Part shown: in pieces, positions 34,912 to 44,739 of the stretch
How positions within the stretch are numbered: the stretch's first letter is position 1
Layout of the letters: each line of letters begins with the position of its first letter
Source: Bacteroidales bacterium
GTDB taxonomy: Bacteria > Bacteroidota > Bacteroidia > Bacteroidales > VadinHA17
Reading direction: 5' to 3'
Length of the DNA: 64,000 bases
Assembly: GCA_022865305.1 (NCBI GenBank)
Contig: JALHSP010000138.1
Coordinates: 1-64,000, forward strand
The notes under the pieces: model-generated
Told to the model about the DNA's origin: nothing
What the model saw: only the letters and a program-made list of their open reading frames with translations
Databases searched by the model: none
Made by a program: the position numbers and the translations under genes

Positions 34912-35987
34912 TTCATTTTTATGGCATAAATGAAATTAATATTACCCTCAAACCTGTTGCGCCATATGGCTTCTGCATACTCTTCACGGGAATATCCTGC
35001 TCCTATGCGCATTGTCAGTTTGTTAATCAGCATGACATTATAAAACAGCCTGATGCTATTAGCACTTAACCTCATAATATCTGTCTGTACGTCAAAAGGT
35101 TCATCCGGAGCTGTCCCGGTGCCAAGAGTAAGCTGCAGATAGTCAATGTCGTTAAAATATCTTCTTGCGTTGAAGTAGAAGGAAGCCGTGGGACCGTCGT
35201 CTTTAAAATAGACAAAACTTTTTGCCGAGAGCCAGTATCTGCCAAGATATTTCTCGACTGACAATCCTGCAATAAAAATGTTCCGGTCAAAATAATAATA
35301 ATTCAGGCCTGCCGACAGAGCCCAGCCTTCAGGCAGGATCTGCCATACTTCAAGTGCAGCCCTGTGACGGGGAAAATAAGTGCCCGGGCTAAAAGCATAT
35401 GCAAGGAATGCATAATTTTTATCAGAAAGCTTTGGCCAGGCTTCAGCCTCAAGTTGTAATTCAGTAGCAATTGCCGGAGAAGGCTCCCCTATTCTGATAT
35501 TTCCTATGTTCAATCCCGCTGAAGCAGGACCCCAGTTAAAACGATGTCCGGCACCGGCTTTGAATACCTGCCAGAAACGGTTATATGGCTCTGTGAAGCT
35601 GTCAAACGAATAACCTGCCCTGATATCGGTAGATACAGGTGTGTTTTCTTTGGACCAGAGGGAAATATCTCTTCTGGCAGACAATGCGTCAGCGTTGTTA
35701 GGTTCAGCCAGAAGAAGTGTATCAATTACTGCCGCTGCCTGTTTATAATCTTTCTGCCAGGCAAGAATACGGCCAAGAAGAATCCTTGCATCGCCATAAT
35801 CGGGAAAAGCATTGATCAGGCTGCGTGCTGCTGCTGCTGCAGCGGCATAATCTCCATTAAATGCAATTGTCCGCACCCTGAGATATTCAGCCTCCGGGTC
35901 CTTAATCTCCTGTGAATAGACTAATAATGGAGTTGAAAATCCGGTTAATAAAAATATAAATACAACCAGAGCCAGAAACCTGTTCAT
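34908..35987 (-). CDS. TPR plus YaiO-family outer-membrane beta-barrel protein
   Basis: 359 residues. Signal peptide 1-26. About two TPR-like repeats follow (AEYLRVRTIAFNGDYAAAAAAARSLI and ARILLGRILAWQKDYKQAAAVIDTLL, residues ~30-105), then a ~240-residue beta-barrel (~115-359) with alternating aromatic strands ending FEGNINFIYAIKMK. The TPR-then-barrel layout parallels PgaA and BcsC, the outer-membrane export pores of synthase-dependent exopolysaccharides. It is encoded between the response regulator (3 bp upstream) and the SPOR-HEAT protein (4-nt overlap), so it is probably the exit channel of this locus. Confidence 0.85.
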   Translation of the reverse strand: MNRFLALVVFIFLLTGFSTPLLVYSQEIKDPEAEYLRVRTIAFNGDYAAAAAAARSLINAFPDYGDARILLGRILAWQKDYKQAAAVIDTLLLAEPNNADALSARRDISLWSKENTPVSTDIRAGYSFDSFTEPYNRFWQVFKAGAGHRFNWGPASAGLNIGNIRIGEPSPAIATELQLEAEAWPKLSDKNYAFLAYAFSPGTYFPRHRAALEVWQILPEGWALSAGLNYYYFDRNIFIAGLSVEKYLGRYWLSAKSFVYFKDDGPTASFYFNARRYFNDIDYLQLTLGTGTAPDEPFDVQTDIMRLSANSIRLFYNVMLINKLTMRIGAGYSREEYAEAIWRNRFEGNINFIYAIKMK

Positions 35988-35990
35988 AAA

Positions 35991-36350
35991 TCATTTTTTA
36001 AGAATAGCTCTGATCTGCTTGATAATCTCCGAGGGATTAAATGGTTTGACAACATAGCCATTTATTCCCAGTTCACCCGCCTGCTTTTGCATCTGGGGAT
36101 CACTGAAGGCAGTCACAATCAATACGGGCGTTTTCTGCTTCAGATCGGACCGCAGATATTTAACCAGTTCCAGCCCGCTGTGATATGGCAGATGGATATC
36201 GACCAGAACAAGATCATATACCGTTTTTTGAAGAAGGGCAATGGCCTCGCTCCCATCAACTGCAGTTTCTGTCTTATATCCTTCCCTTTCAAGAATCACT
36301 GAAAGAGTTTTCGATGCCAGCATGTTATCTTCGCATATCAGTATTCCCAT
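35991..36350 (-). CDS. Single-domain response regulator of the exopolysaccharide operon
   Basis: 119 residues from ATG 36350; a TTG at 36362 would add four residues. It is a bare receiver domain: acidic pocket Glu7-Asp8, phosphoacceptor Asp51 (LVLVDIHLP), Thr80 (IVTAFSD) and Lys102 (VVKPFN). There is no output domain, so it must act by binding a partner. As first gene of the operon it could gate polymer synthesis in response to phosphorylation. No histidine kinase is encoded nearby. The upstream spacer shows no good TAnnTTTG box. Confidence 0.88.
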   Translation of the reverse strand: MGILICEDNMLASKTLSVILEREGYKTETAVDGSEAIALLQKTVYDLVLVDIHLPYHSGLELVKYLRSDLKQKTPVLIVTAFSDPQMQKQAGELGINGYVVKPFNPSEIIKQIRAILKK

Positions 36351-36543
36351 TTCATCAGCCAATAAGATCGATCTCCCTGATCGGATTTAACCTTTTACCA
36401 GATTTTGCCTGTAAAATTGGCGATTTTTGGCAGGGTGACCAAGGAAATTATGCATTATTTGATAACTACCTTTATTTCAAGGATTAATGTCTGCCAGCCT
36501 AAGGTGAACATTATAAAAGGTCCCATAGTATATTGAGATACAC

Positions 36544-39225
36544 TTACAATGAGAACCAGTAATTTAACTTAATTAGAAAAATATTATTCGGAAAAACATC
36601 CTGCAGTTGCCGGAATGAATCCCCTATTGAAGCTCCCGAGGAATTATTCCTTCCTGTCCGATCACCTGACCAGACAAGATAGATGAAAGATCCAAGGCGA
36701 TATTCCCATTTTGCAACAAGATTGGAACGGTACTGGTGAAAATTAAAATCCGGATTACCTATGGAATAATCTGCACGCGTGCTACTGTCAAAATCATATA
36801 ACTGGTATGATCCCCCTGAAAGTACAGGATCCTGGTACAAAGCAAACCGGTCTTCATAGTTATCTGCTTCAGGATTCATGATACGTTTTAATTCTGAATA
36901 AGTACCCCGTGATACAAAAGGGCTGCCATAATATTGAATAGAAAACTCCGGCGAGAGATTCAGATCTACCCTGAATGTAAGGCCTAATGTTTTTTGATCA
37001 ATTGTCCCTAAAATATATCTTTGCCCGAGATCGGGATCCACAAGGTTCTTTCTTGTTATATATTGAAGCTCATCATGGTTACCTGTGAAATTTGCGGTTA
37101 CTCCTATCTTAAGTGAATTAAAGGGACGGACAGATATACCCGGCCCAATTCCATAAGTTCTGGCAGAACTGTTTCCTGAACCTTCATAGTCAAAGCCAAA
37201 TTCAAAAATGATTCTTTTTGACGGATCTGTTTTTACCTGACTGAATGTCATCAGGCTGTAAGGCATAATCATTCCCGGGCCTCCGCGCAGTTTCCGTGTA
37301 TCAATTGCCTGTGAATGCAAAATAAGATTTGTACTGAAGGAATAGTTATTCACGAATTCTGAACTGAATGACAGATGCCCCCCCGAACCAAGGTATGTAC
37401 CATTAAAGTTCCACGAATTGAACTGTTCCAGTTCTATCCTGTAAGAATGAAAAATAGAAACAGACTGATTGACAAAGTAGGCAATGTCGTTTTCCTGGCT
37501 TATCTCATCAGCCTCATTCATATAGCCAAGGTCATTAAGCTCAAGACCGGGAGTAAGCCATGATACTCCTGTAGAATACCGCCAGAATCCCTTGGAGCCT
37601 TTCCCGATCTTTAACTTTCCTCCAAAACCGCTCATACCGGTATTTGTCGTATCATAATCCAGGTAGTCTGCACCGGGTCTCTGGTAATAACGGGCAGATG
37701 ATTCCTGCAAGGCAGTAATTGCCTCCCTGCTTCCGTTCACAAAGCTTCCCAGCAATTTTGCATCAACAAAAAACTCCTTGTCTTTCCAGTGATGCAAAAG
37801 ATCCAGCCCGCCGGTGAAAGCATTTCTGCTCAGAAAATCCAGGCTTTTATCCTCAATGAAGCGGTTTGTTGAAGTAAGCATCCCTCCGACAGTAGTGTTG
37901 CCGGCATTGTAACCCTTCTGGATCCGTGCAACCATGTAATTTGTAAAAGGTTCTACTTTACTCTTGCTTATGTTACCGTCCTGGTCGCTGATCCTCGCAA
38001 ACTCATTTGTAGTAATGCTTTGTATCAATCCGAGTGACAGTCCTTTTGAGGTTGTGCCGCTGAACTTGAATGCGCTCAGAATGGTGGTCTTGTCTGGCGA
38101 GCTGACAAATGTTGTGTCAGTCGGATTGATGGTAAGTGAAGGAGAGTGCCCTATACGCCGTGAATAAAAAATACTCTGGTCATCAAATTCGTAATCAAAA
38201 ATCGTTAATCCTTCGAGGAAAAACGGACGTTTCTCCTCATAGAAAGTCTCAAAAGCAGAAAGGTTCATAACCGATGGATCAGATTCCACCTGGCCAAAAT
38301 CGGGATTGACTGTCAGATCAATAGTGAAATTGCTCGATATGCCGATTTTTGCATCAAGTCCAATATTGCCGCCCCATTTTCTTCCATTTTCAGTGAATGG
38401 ATTATCTGGTTCCTTTTCCATAGTTTTAAGATCCCCCAGGACGAACGGCATTATTTCAAGACGCCGTGATTTTTTCAGGCCGTTTATCCCTCTCAGCTCC
38501 CCGAAGTTGTAAAGCATGCCCGGGCCTGTTTTAGATTGTATTTCCCAGTTGCTTTCCTCCTGTATCCTGGATATCCATCTCCATGTATGCATACCCCATA
38601 CCTGCTCATCCTTGCTGCTGTAACGCAACTGGTTTAACGGAACCTCAAGTTCAGCAACCCAGGCTGAGTCTTCCATTCCCACTTTCCCCTTCCATACGGC
38701 ATTCCAGTTAAAATCCCAGTTCATCGGGTTAAACAGGACAAGATCAACTTTCTGTCCCCATGCTGTTATGGTAAACTCAAATCCCGTTCTGTAATCACGA
38801 TAGCTGTCCAGTGTCAATCCAACCATATCTCCGACAGTCTCATCTCGTACACCTGACATCTTCACTATTTTATCGGGTTCGTCATCATAAGCGCGAAAAG
38901 CTATGTAAAGATTCCTGTCATCATATTGAATATTTAGTTCTGTCGGATAGGTCGGCTTTGCCCCTTCATTCGGAACGAACTGGTGGTAGTCACCTGCCCA
39001 TGTTCCATGTTTCCAGCAATCATCATCAAGCTTTCCGTCAATTACCGGCTTGGATGTAACCAGACGTGAAGTAGTATAGACGGGTTGTTTGGTTGTCGAT
39101 TTCTGTTTTGGAACAGTATCCTGCTGAAAAATATTATCTGTCCCGGCAAAAGAGGAAAGGCTGAAAGCAGTAACTAAAATGAAAAGAAGAAACAGAAATT
39201 GTAACCTTATATTGTGTCGTTTCAT
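36544..39225 (-). CDS. DUF5916 outer-membrane protein with CBM9-like N-terminal domain
   Basis: 893 residues from ATG 39225; the upstream in-frame start at 39252 precedes a polar stretch before the signal peptide (IRLQFLFLLFILVTAFSLSSFAG). Residues ~50-240 form a family-9 carbohydrate-binding-like beta-sandwich (KPVIDGKLDDDCWKHG, LNIQYDDRNLYIAFRAYDDEP, DSYRDYRTGFEFTI, WNAVWKGKV). The rest is DUF5916, a large beta-barrel (DFGQVESDPSVMNLSAFETFYEEKRPFFLEG is characteristic). Probably an outer-membrane barrel; the ligand is unknown. Monocistronic, with a TATTTTTG box at 39261-39268 on the minus strand. Confidence 0.85.
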   Translation of the reverse strand: MKRHNIRLQFLFLLFILVTAFSLSSFAGTDNIFQQDTVPKQKSTTKQPVYTTSRLVTSKPVIDGKLDDDCWKHGTWAGDYHQFVPNEGAKPTYPTELNIQYDDRNLYIAFRAYDDEPDKIVKMSGVRDETVGDMVGLTLDSYRDYRTGFEFTITAWGQKVDLVLFNPMNWDFNWNAVWKGKVGMEDSAWVAELEVPLNQLRYSSKDEQVWGMHTWRWISRIQEESNWEIQSKTGPGMLYNFGELRGINGLKKSRRLEIMPFVLGDLKTMEKEPDNPFTENGRKWGGNIGLDAKIGISSNFTIDLTVNPDFGQVESDPSVMNLSAFETFYEEKRPFFLEGLTIFDYEFDDQSIFYSRRIGHSPSLTINPTDTTFVSSPDKTTILSAFKFSGTTSKGLSLGLIQSITTNEFARISDQDGNISKSKVEPFTNYMVARIQKGYNAGNTTVGGMLTSTNRFIEDKSLDFLSRNAFTGGLDLLHHWKDKEFFVDAKLLGSFVNGSREAITALQESSARYYQRPGADYLDYDTTNTGMSGFGGKLKIGKGSKGFWRYSTGVSWLTPGLELNDLGYMNEADEISQENDIAYFVNQSVSIFHSYRIELEQFNSWNFNGTYLGSGGHLSFSSEFVNNYSFSTNLILHSQAIDTRKLRGGPGMIMPYSLMTFSQVKTDPSKRIIFEFGFDYEGSGNSSARTYGIGPGISVRPFNSLKIGVTANFTGNHDELQYITRKNLVDPDLGQRYILGTIDQKTLGLTFRVDLNLSPEFSIQYYGSPFVSRGTYSELKRIMNPEADNYEDRFALYQDPVLSGGSYQLYDFDSSTRADYSIGNPDFNFHQYRSNLVAKWEYRLGSFIYLVWSGDRTGRNNSSGASIGDSFRQLQDVFPNNIFLIKLNYWFSL

Positions 39226-39260
39226 TTTGGGTAATAAATCTGGAGTTTTCAATAAAATTC

Positions 39261-39268
39261 CAAAAATA
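39261..39268 (-). promoter_or_regulatory. Putative -7 box for the DUF5916 gene
   Basis: Minus-strand TATTTTTG fits TAnnTTTG, 36-43 bp upstream of ATG 39225. Confidence 0.4.
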
Positions 39269-39366
39269 GAAGAATTAGTGATTCTTAATTATGATTTTCT
39301 GAAATATATCCCTGAAAAAATCAAATTCAACAAATTCGAGTATTTTCACATGAAAAAATAGATAGT

Positions 39367-39374
39367 TAATTTTG
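39367..39374 (+). promoter_or_regulatory. Putative -7 box for the GH36 gene
   Basis: TAATTTTG fits TAnnTTTG, 55-62 bp upstream of ATG 39429. The -33 position shows only TTTTC. Confidence 0.4.
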
Positions 39375-39428
39375 AGTTGACATAATAATTCATTTTAAGA
39401 ATAAGACAAAATTAAAATAGAGAACACC

Positions 39429-41639
39429 ATGAAAAAATTACTCTCATTATTTATTGTTATCTGTTCTGTAAGTTTTACAGCAAGTGCACAGGATCCTATG
39501 GGACCTCCTCCCGTGGGACAACCGCAGATGAAGCAGACACCGGATATCTTTATCCCGGTCAGCACCAGGAATACCGACCTGGTTTTCAGGGTTAATGGCA
39601 GGGATGGAAGGTTATACCAGGCGTATTTTGGCCCAAAACTCGTCAACAGTGATAATCTTAAACAGATGAGGGATGCCGGTCACCTGGCATATGCAACATT
39701 TGGTACCGATAACCTTTTTGAGCCGGCTATACGTGCTACTCACAATGATGGTAATCCTTCCCTTGACCTGAAATATGTCAGTCATCATTTTGAAACAATT
39801 GGCACCAATGTTATTCTGAACAGAATCCTTCTTAAGGATCCTGAATACCCCTTCGAAGTCACACTTAACATTAAAACCTTTGCTGACGAGGATGTAATTG
39901 AGCAGTGGGTTGAAATAAAGCATAATGAGAAAAAACCTCTGACAATTTTTAACTATGCCTCCTCAATGCTCCACTTTGATGCCGGCAGATACTGGCTCAC
40001 ACAATTTCATGGCGACTGGGCTGAAGAAATGAAAATCCAGGAGAGTGAACTTACAGCCGGTATAAAAATTTTAGATTCAAAGCTCGGAACACGTGCCCAT
40101 ATGTACCAGACACCCGTATTTTTATTATCACTGAACGGAAGATCAGATGAAAATAGCGGCGAAGTGCTGGCCGGGACACTGGGATGGTCGGGCAATTTCA
40201 GGTTCCTCTTTGAGGTGGATGAAAAAGGCTCACTGAGAGTTATTTCAGGGATAAATCCATTTGCCTCGGAATATACTATAGAACCGGGCAGGGTATTTAA
40301 AACACCTTCGATGATCCTTACTTATTCAACTTCCGGGAGAGGTCAGGCAAGCCGCAACCTGCATCGCTGGGCAATAAAATATGGAGTGCTGGATGGTACC
40401 GGCACACGTCTGACTCTTCTTAACAACTGGGAAGCAACAGGCTTCAATTTTGATGAAAAGAAACTCTCGGAAATTCTTGATGAGACAAAGAAAATGGGGC
40501 TGGATCTTTTCCTGCTTGATGATGGGTGGTTTGCCAATAAATATCCAAGGAACAATGATCGTGCAGGGTTGGGGGACTGGCAGGAGAACAAGGCAAAGCT
40601 ACCGGATGGACTGGGTTATCTGGTCAGGGAAGCTGACAAAAAGGGAGTTAAATTCGGTATATGGATCGAACCTGAAATGGTCAATCCTAAAAGCGAGCTT
40701 TACGAAAACCATCCTGACTGGATACTTAAGCTTCCGAACAGGCCGGAACATTATTTCAGGAACCAGCTTGTGCTTGACCTTTCAAATCCGAAAGTGCAGG
40801 AGTTTGTTTTCAATGTTGTTGACGAAATGCTGACTAAAAATCCCGGAATTGCATTTATCAAGTGGGATTGCAACAGGATGATGACAAATACTTATTCGGT
40901 CTACCTGAAGGACAAACAATCACATATTTATATCGATTATGTCAATAGCCTGTATAATGTACTTGACCGTTTGCGCAAAAAGTATCCCGCTCTCCCGATA
41001 ATGCTATGTTCCGGAGGGGGAGGAAGAGTTGATTATGGCGCTCTCCGTTACTTTACTGAATTCTGGGCAAGCGATAACACTGACGCTCTCGAAAGGATTT
41101 ATATCCAGTGGGGTTATTCATATTTTTTCCCGGCAATATCGGTCTGCAACCATATTACTTCGTGGGGAAGACAATCTTTAAAATTCAGAACAGATGTTGC
41201 AATGATGGGTAAAATGGGATATGATATCCGCGTAAATGAAATGACAGAGAATGAACTTAAATTCAGTCAGAATGCAATCGCCAATTATAAAAGGCTAAGT
41301 GATGTTATATGGCAAGGGGATCTTTACAGGCTTGCTTCTCCCTATGAAGAAAACAGGGCTGTACTGATGTATGTCAACAGTACAAAGACCAAAGCTGTTC
41401 TGTTCGGATATACTCTGAATGCAAGATACGGTGAAACATTTAATCGTGTAAGGTTACAGGGACTTGATCCGGGCAGGACATATAAAATTCAGGAGATAAA
41501 TACAGCCACTGAAGGAAGGCGGGGCATGGGAATGTCAGAAAGCGGAAGAAGCTATACAGGTGATTATCTTATGAAAGTAGGATTGAGTGTAGGTTCTGCT
41601 TCACCGTTGACAAGTACTGTATACGAAATATCAGAATAA
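39429..41639 (+). CDS. Exported GH36 alpha-galactosidase
   Basis: 736 residues with a signal peptide ending ASAQ. The N-terminal beta-supersandwich (~40-320) is followed by the GH36 barrel: LLNNWEATGFNFDE, FLLDDGWF (362-368), GIWIEPEMV (410-418), FIKWDCNR with nucleophile Asp480, CSGGGGRVDYG, and WASDNTDALER carrying the acid/base Asp (549/552 motif). A short C-terminal beta-domain ends the protein. Length and motifs agree with family GH36, so it should release alpha-1,6-galactose from oligosaccharides or galactomannan in the periplasm. No transporter or regulator adjoins it. Confidence 0.92.
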   Translation: MKKLLSLFIVICSVSFTASAQDPMGPPPVGQPQMKQTPDIFIPVSTRNTDLVFRVNGRDGRLYQAYFGPKLVNSDNLKQMRDAGHLAYATFGTDNLFEPAIRATHNDGNPSLDLKYVSHHFETIGTNVILNRILLKDPEYPFEVTLNIKTFADEDVIEQWVEIKHNEKKPLTIFNYASSMLHFDAGRYWLTQFHGDWAEEMKIQESELTAGIKILDSKLGTRAHMYQTPVFLLSLNGRSDENSGEVLAGTLGWSGNFRFLFEVDEKGSLRVISGINPFASEYTIEPGRVFKTPSMILTYSTSGRGQASRNLHRWAIKYGVLDGTGTRLTLLNNWEATGFNFDEKKLSEILDETKKMGLDLFLLDDGWFANKYPRNNDRAGLGDWQENKAKLPDGLGYLVREADKKGVKFGIWIEPEMVNPKSELYENHPDWILKLPNRPEHYFRNQLVLDLSNPKVQEFVFNVVDEMLTKNPGIAFIKWDCNRMMTNTYSVYLKDKQSHIYIDYVNSLYNVLDRLRKKYPALPIMLCSGGGGRVDYGALRYFTEFWASDNTDALERIYIQWGYSYFFPAISVCNHITSWGRQSLKFRTDVAMMGKMGYDIRVNEMTENELKFSQNAIANYKRLSDVIWQGDLYRLASPYEENRAVLMYVNSTKTKAVLFGYTLNARYGETFNRVRLQGLDPGRTYKIQEINTATEGRRGMGMSESGRSYTGDYLMKVGLSVGSASPLTSTVYEISE

Positions 41640-41646
41640 TCAGCGT

Positions 41647-41686
41647 AAATCTGCGAGATCTGCGGGAAACCAATCAGGGCAGATTT
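41647..41686. terminator. Possible terminator after the GH36 gene
   Basis: AAATCTGC pairs perfectly with GCAGATTT around a 24-nt loop, followed by TCTTTT. The right arm overlaps the final codons of the convergent ICMT-like gene. Confidence 0.35.
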
Positions 41687-42246
41687 CTTTTGGAAAAACG
41701 CAATGAAGGAAAGAAACGGGGAACCTGCTTCATATAATCCCTGTATTCCGGAATTCTTTTAATGAGATCCTGTTCTTCAAATTTTGTCTGGATAAAAATC
41801 CATATAAATCCCAGGACTGATGCTATTCCGGTTTGAAAAGATGGCCAGAGAATAAATAATCCGGCAAATTCAAGAAAAGTACCGCTGTGAATCGGATGAC
41901 GAATTATTGAATAAATCCCTTTTTTAACAAGGGTGTCTCCTGTTGAAGGGGCGGCAGCTTTTATTCTGATGCTGACCAGTGCAATAACAATGATAACTGC
42001 CCCAGAAAATATTATAATCCATCCTGTAATCAGGGCAAACAATGAATTTTCGTAAAGCAATCCTGCAGATTCACGGATTGCCATTATAAATCCTATCGCC
42101 CAGACTGGTATTCCAATAATATCTCTTAAGATAATTGTTAATAATGTACCCCTGGCTTTTCCCCACTTTTCAGAATAAAGCGTGGTAAAAGTGCTTGCCA
42201 CATTTGATGTAAAACCCAAAATAAGTGGTATCACAAACCAGTACAT
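41674..42246 (-). CDS. Isoprenylcysteine carboxyl methyltransferase-like membrane protein
   Basis: 190-residue membrane protein with about five helices. The C-terminal signature of the ICMT/PEMT-like methyltransferases is present: GIYSIIRHPIHSGTFLEFAGLFIL (about 111-134) and EEQDLIKRIPEYRDYMKQVPRFFP (about 157-180), which together bind SAM. The substrate is unknown; bacterial members methylate small lipids or thiols. ATG 42246 is the only reasonable start. Confidence 0.82.
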   Translation of the reverse strand: MYWFVIPLILGFTSNVASTFTTLYSEKWGKARGTLLTIILRDIIGIPVWAIGFIMAIRESAGLLYENSLFALITGWIIIFSGAVIIVIALVSIRIKAAAPSTGDTLVKKGIYSIIRHPIHSGTFLEFAGLFILWPSFQTGIASVLGFIWIFIQTKFEEQDLIKRIPEYRDYMKQVPRFFPSLRFSKRNLP

Positions 42247-42296
42247 CTTTCCCTCCTGTTATATGAAGAAATAAGATGTAAGTTACAAAATTTTAT

Positions 42297-43160
42297 TCAA
42301 TTGCCATTCCATCCTGCAAGCCGGGCCCATAGTGCCCAGGCAGCATAAGCTTTCTGGTTGGCATTAAGCGGCTGACTGTGTGCAGATGAGCAGCTATACC
42401 AGTCAACTCCCTCGGTGTGTGACTCTTGCCATAGTATAGCCCAGTTGCTGTCGAGTGATCCGTTTCCGTCACTGTCATAATCACAGGCATCATTTGGCTT
42501 CTTATCACCAAAATAGGTACCATGGGGATCATAACTTTCTATATCAGCAAAATCATATAATATCTTATTATTAGTCTTGCAATAATTTCTTATTTGGTCA
42601 TTACGAAGGTGAAGGTTGCCTGTCAGCCCTGATCCGTCAAGATGACCTGTCATATAAACAAATTTTACATTCGGAAAATCATTCTCCAGCGCAGCCATCA
42701 GATCGAGATAGGTTGTAATATCAGCCTCGGTAGCGGTTGATACCTGCCCGCACCATGACCAGATAATTACATTAACATCAGTATTGACCGCCAGATATGT
42801 TCTTGTCCTGTCAGCCCACGAGGTTCTGTCAGGATTACCCAGGTCTCCGGTCATAGCATAATCATGCAGATCAAGTGCTCCTCCGGTACCACCATCATTC
42901 CATGAATATGCAGTGCCTTTGAAAGATGCAAGTCCGGTCATGCCGTCAGTAAGCTGACTGCCATGTGATGTATGTCCGTAGGCAATATGAAGATTCTGTT
43001 TAGCTGCTGTAATCCACTCAGCAGGAATTGAATTCAGATCAGAGAAGCGATGATCCATCTTAAAATCGGATGGATCAATATTCTTGTTATCATCATCTTT
43101 GCTACATCCTGAAATAAAACCTAATAAAAGAATAACGGAAAGAAATCTTAAAGTTTTCAT
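42297..43160 (-). CDS. Lipoprotein of unknown function (SGNH-like features)
   Basis: 287 residues. The signal peptide ends LLLGFISGCSKDDDN, a clear lipobox with an acidic +2 region. The mature protein reads IAYGHTSHGSQLTDG, VIIWSWCGQVS and KFVYMTGHLDGSG, and ends with a Trp-rich WAILWQESHTEGVDWYSCSSAHSQPLNANQKAYAAWALWARLAGW. The GHTSHGSQ and GHLDGSG motifs suggest a hydrolase with Ser/His chemistry, perhaps SGNH-like, but I cannot assign a family. Probably anchored in the outer membrane. Monocistronic. Confidence 0.65.
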   Translation of the reverse strand: MKTLRFLSVILLLGFISGCSKDDDNKNIDPSDFKMDHRFSDLNSIPAEWITAAKQNLHIAYGHTSHGSQLTDGMTGLASFKGTAYSWNDGGTGGALDLHDYAMTGDLGNPDRTSWADRTRTYLAVNTDVNVIIWSWCGQVSTATEADITTYLDLMAALENDFPNVKFVYMTGHLDGSGLTGNLHLRNDQIRNYCKTNNKILYDFADIESYDPHGTYFGDKKPNDACDYDSDGNGSLDSNWAILWQESHTEGVDWYSCSSAHSQPLNANQKAYAAWALWARLAGWNGN

Positions 43161-43309
43161 AGTCCAAAAATTTTGGTAAAACTTATTAATAAAACAGTAT
43201 CCTTAATTATATAAAGCAGACCATCAACTAATAAGATACGTAAAATGATACAAAAGGTTGCAGGTAAAAGAGCTTTCCTGTAAACCGATTCTGAAAAAGA
43301 CATAATGTA

Positions 43310-44662
43310 TCAGCCCAATTCGGAGGTTTCAGCAGCAGGTTCAGTGGCAGTCTGGATTCCTGCAGCCACTTCAGGTATAATGCCCATTTTAACATAAACC
43401 GGACGGACAATATTTTTCAGTTCCGGAAGCTTTTTCAGAAATATCAATGCTCCTGTAAAACATGCAGTACCTCCTATAAATATTGTTGCCGGAGTTCCTA
43501 TTAGTTTTGCAAGAGTACCGGCCAGAAGGCTTCCGAAAGGCGCTGTACCCACAATTGCCAGTGTATAAAAACTCATTACTCTGCCGCGCTTGTCATCATC
43601 AGTGATAGTCTGAAGAATAGTATTGCTTGCTGCTGTGTGAAGCATCATCCCCGTCCCGGCAAAAACCAGCACTACGGCTGATAGCATAAAGAACCTGGAA
43701 AACGCCAGGGTTACCAAGCTCAGACCAAACAGCGCTGCGGCAATGGGGATAAGCCTTCCGAGCTTCAGTAGTGTCTCCCGTGACGCCAGATATATTGCAC
43801 CCAGCAGTGCTCCAAGTCCGGCAGCACCCATCATGAAGCCGAATGTCTGGGATCCTCCGTGCAATATCTCTTTTGCATATACCGGCATCAGGACCTGGTA
43901 TGATGAACCCATCAGGCTGACCAGACCAAGCAGAAGAAGAAGATGTTTTATCGGGGCAAATCCAAAAGTATAATTAAAACCTTCTTTAAGGTCCTTAAAG
44001 ATATGACTCTCTTTTCTTTGTACCTCTCTCTTTTGCACATGCATCATGAACAAAGAAATAATAACAAATATATAGCTGACGGCATTTATCAGGAAGCAGA
44101 TTCCTTCCCCTGCAGTTGCAAGGAGAAGTCCTGCAAGTGATGGGCCAATAAGTCTTGCTCCATTAAACATTAGGGAGTTAAGCGCGATTGCATTACCTAT
44201 ATCCTCTTTTTTCTCCACCATATCAAAAACAAAAGAGTGTCTCGCCGGCATATCAAAAGCATTAATGCAACCTAATGCAACACTTAATGAAACTAAATGC
44301 CATATCTCTATAACACCTGCCAGGGTGAGTATTGCAAGTATCAGTGCCTGTACCAACGAAACTATCTGTGTAATCAGTAATACTTTATATCTGTTGGATC
44401 TGTCAGTAATAACGCCTGCGACTGGTGCAAGCAGGAAAGTAGGTATCTGTCCAGCAAAGCTGACAACTCCGAGTAAAAAAGCCGATCCTGTCATATGATA
44501 AACCAGCCAGGGCATTGCAATGCGCTGCATCCATGTACCGATCAGGGAAACGCTCTGTCCGCTGAAAAACAGGCGATAATTCCTGTACTGAAGGGAACGG
44601 AAGATTATTTTAATCCTTGAAGAAAAGCTATTATTGTTATTTACAGGTTTCTCCTGTACCAC
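43310..44662 (-). CDS. MFS exporter, DHA3-type
   Basis: 450 residues with twelve predicted helices. The N-terminal LQYRNYRLFFSGQSVSLIGTWMQRIAMPWLVYHMTGSAFLLG is typical of the MFS_3/DHA3 group (enterobactin exporter EntS, macrolide exporter MefA). The motif A-like loop GVITDRSNRYKVLL follows helix 2. Likely a proton-driven efflux pump; the substrate is unknown. It lies next to the arsenic genes but is separated from them by a palindromic repeat, and is probably not part of that operon. Confidence 0.88.
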   Translation of the reverse strand: MVQEKPVNNNNSFSSRIKIIFRSLQYRNYRLFFSGQSVSLIGTWMQRIAMPWLVYHMTGSAFLLGVVSFAGQIPTFLLAPVAGVITDRSNRYKVLLITQIVSLVQALILAILTLAGVIEIWHLVSLSVALGCINAFDMPARHSFVFDMVEKKEDIGNAIALNSLMFNGARLIGPSLAGLLLATAGEGICFLINAVSYIFVIISLFMMHVQKREVQRKESHIFKDLKEGFNYTFGFAPIKHLLLLLGLVSLMGSSYQVLMPVYAKEILHGGSQTFGFMMGAAGLGALLGAIYLASRETLLKLGRLIPIAAALFGLSLVTLAFSRFFMLSAVVLVFAGTGMMLHTAASNTILQTITDDDKRGRVMSFYTLAIVGTAPFGSLLAGTLAKLIGTPATIFIGGTACFTGALIFLKKLPELKNIVRPVYVKMGIIPEVAAGIQTATEPAAETSELG

Positions 44663-44739
44663 CAGATATAATTTTCTTTAAATGTAATTGGTTTTAATAA
44701 AAGAAATCCATAATTAGATAATAACATTTAACAGCAATG

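Noticed and set aside
31837-36350. Cellulose synthase (bcs) operon
   Set aside because: There is no PilZ domain on the synthase, no BcsB- or BcsC-length protein, and the outer-membrane part is YaiO-type.
43310-44662. MFS exporter as part of the arsenic island
   Set aside because: It is separated from the ars operon by a repeat and about 160 bp, and belongs to a family linked to drugs and siderophores; no operator-like site is found.
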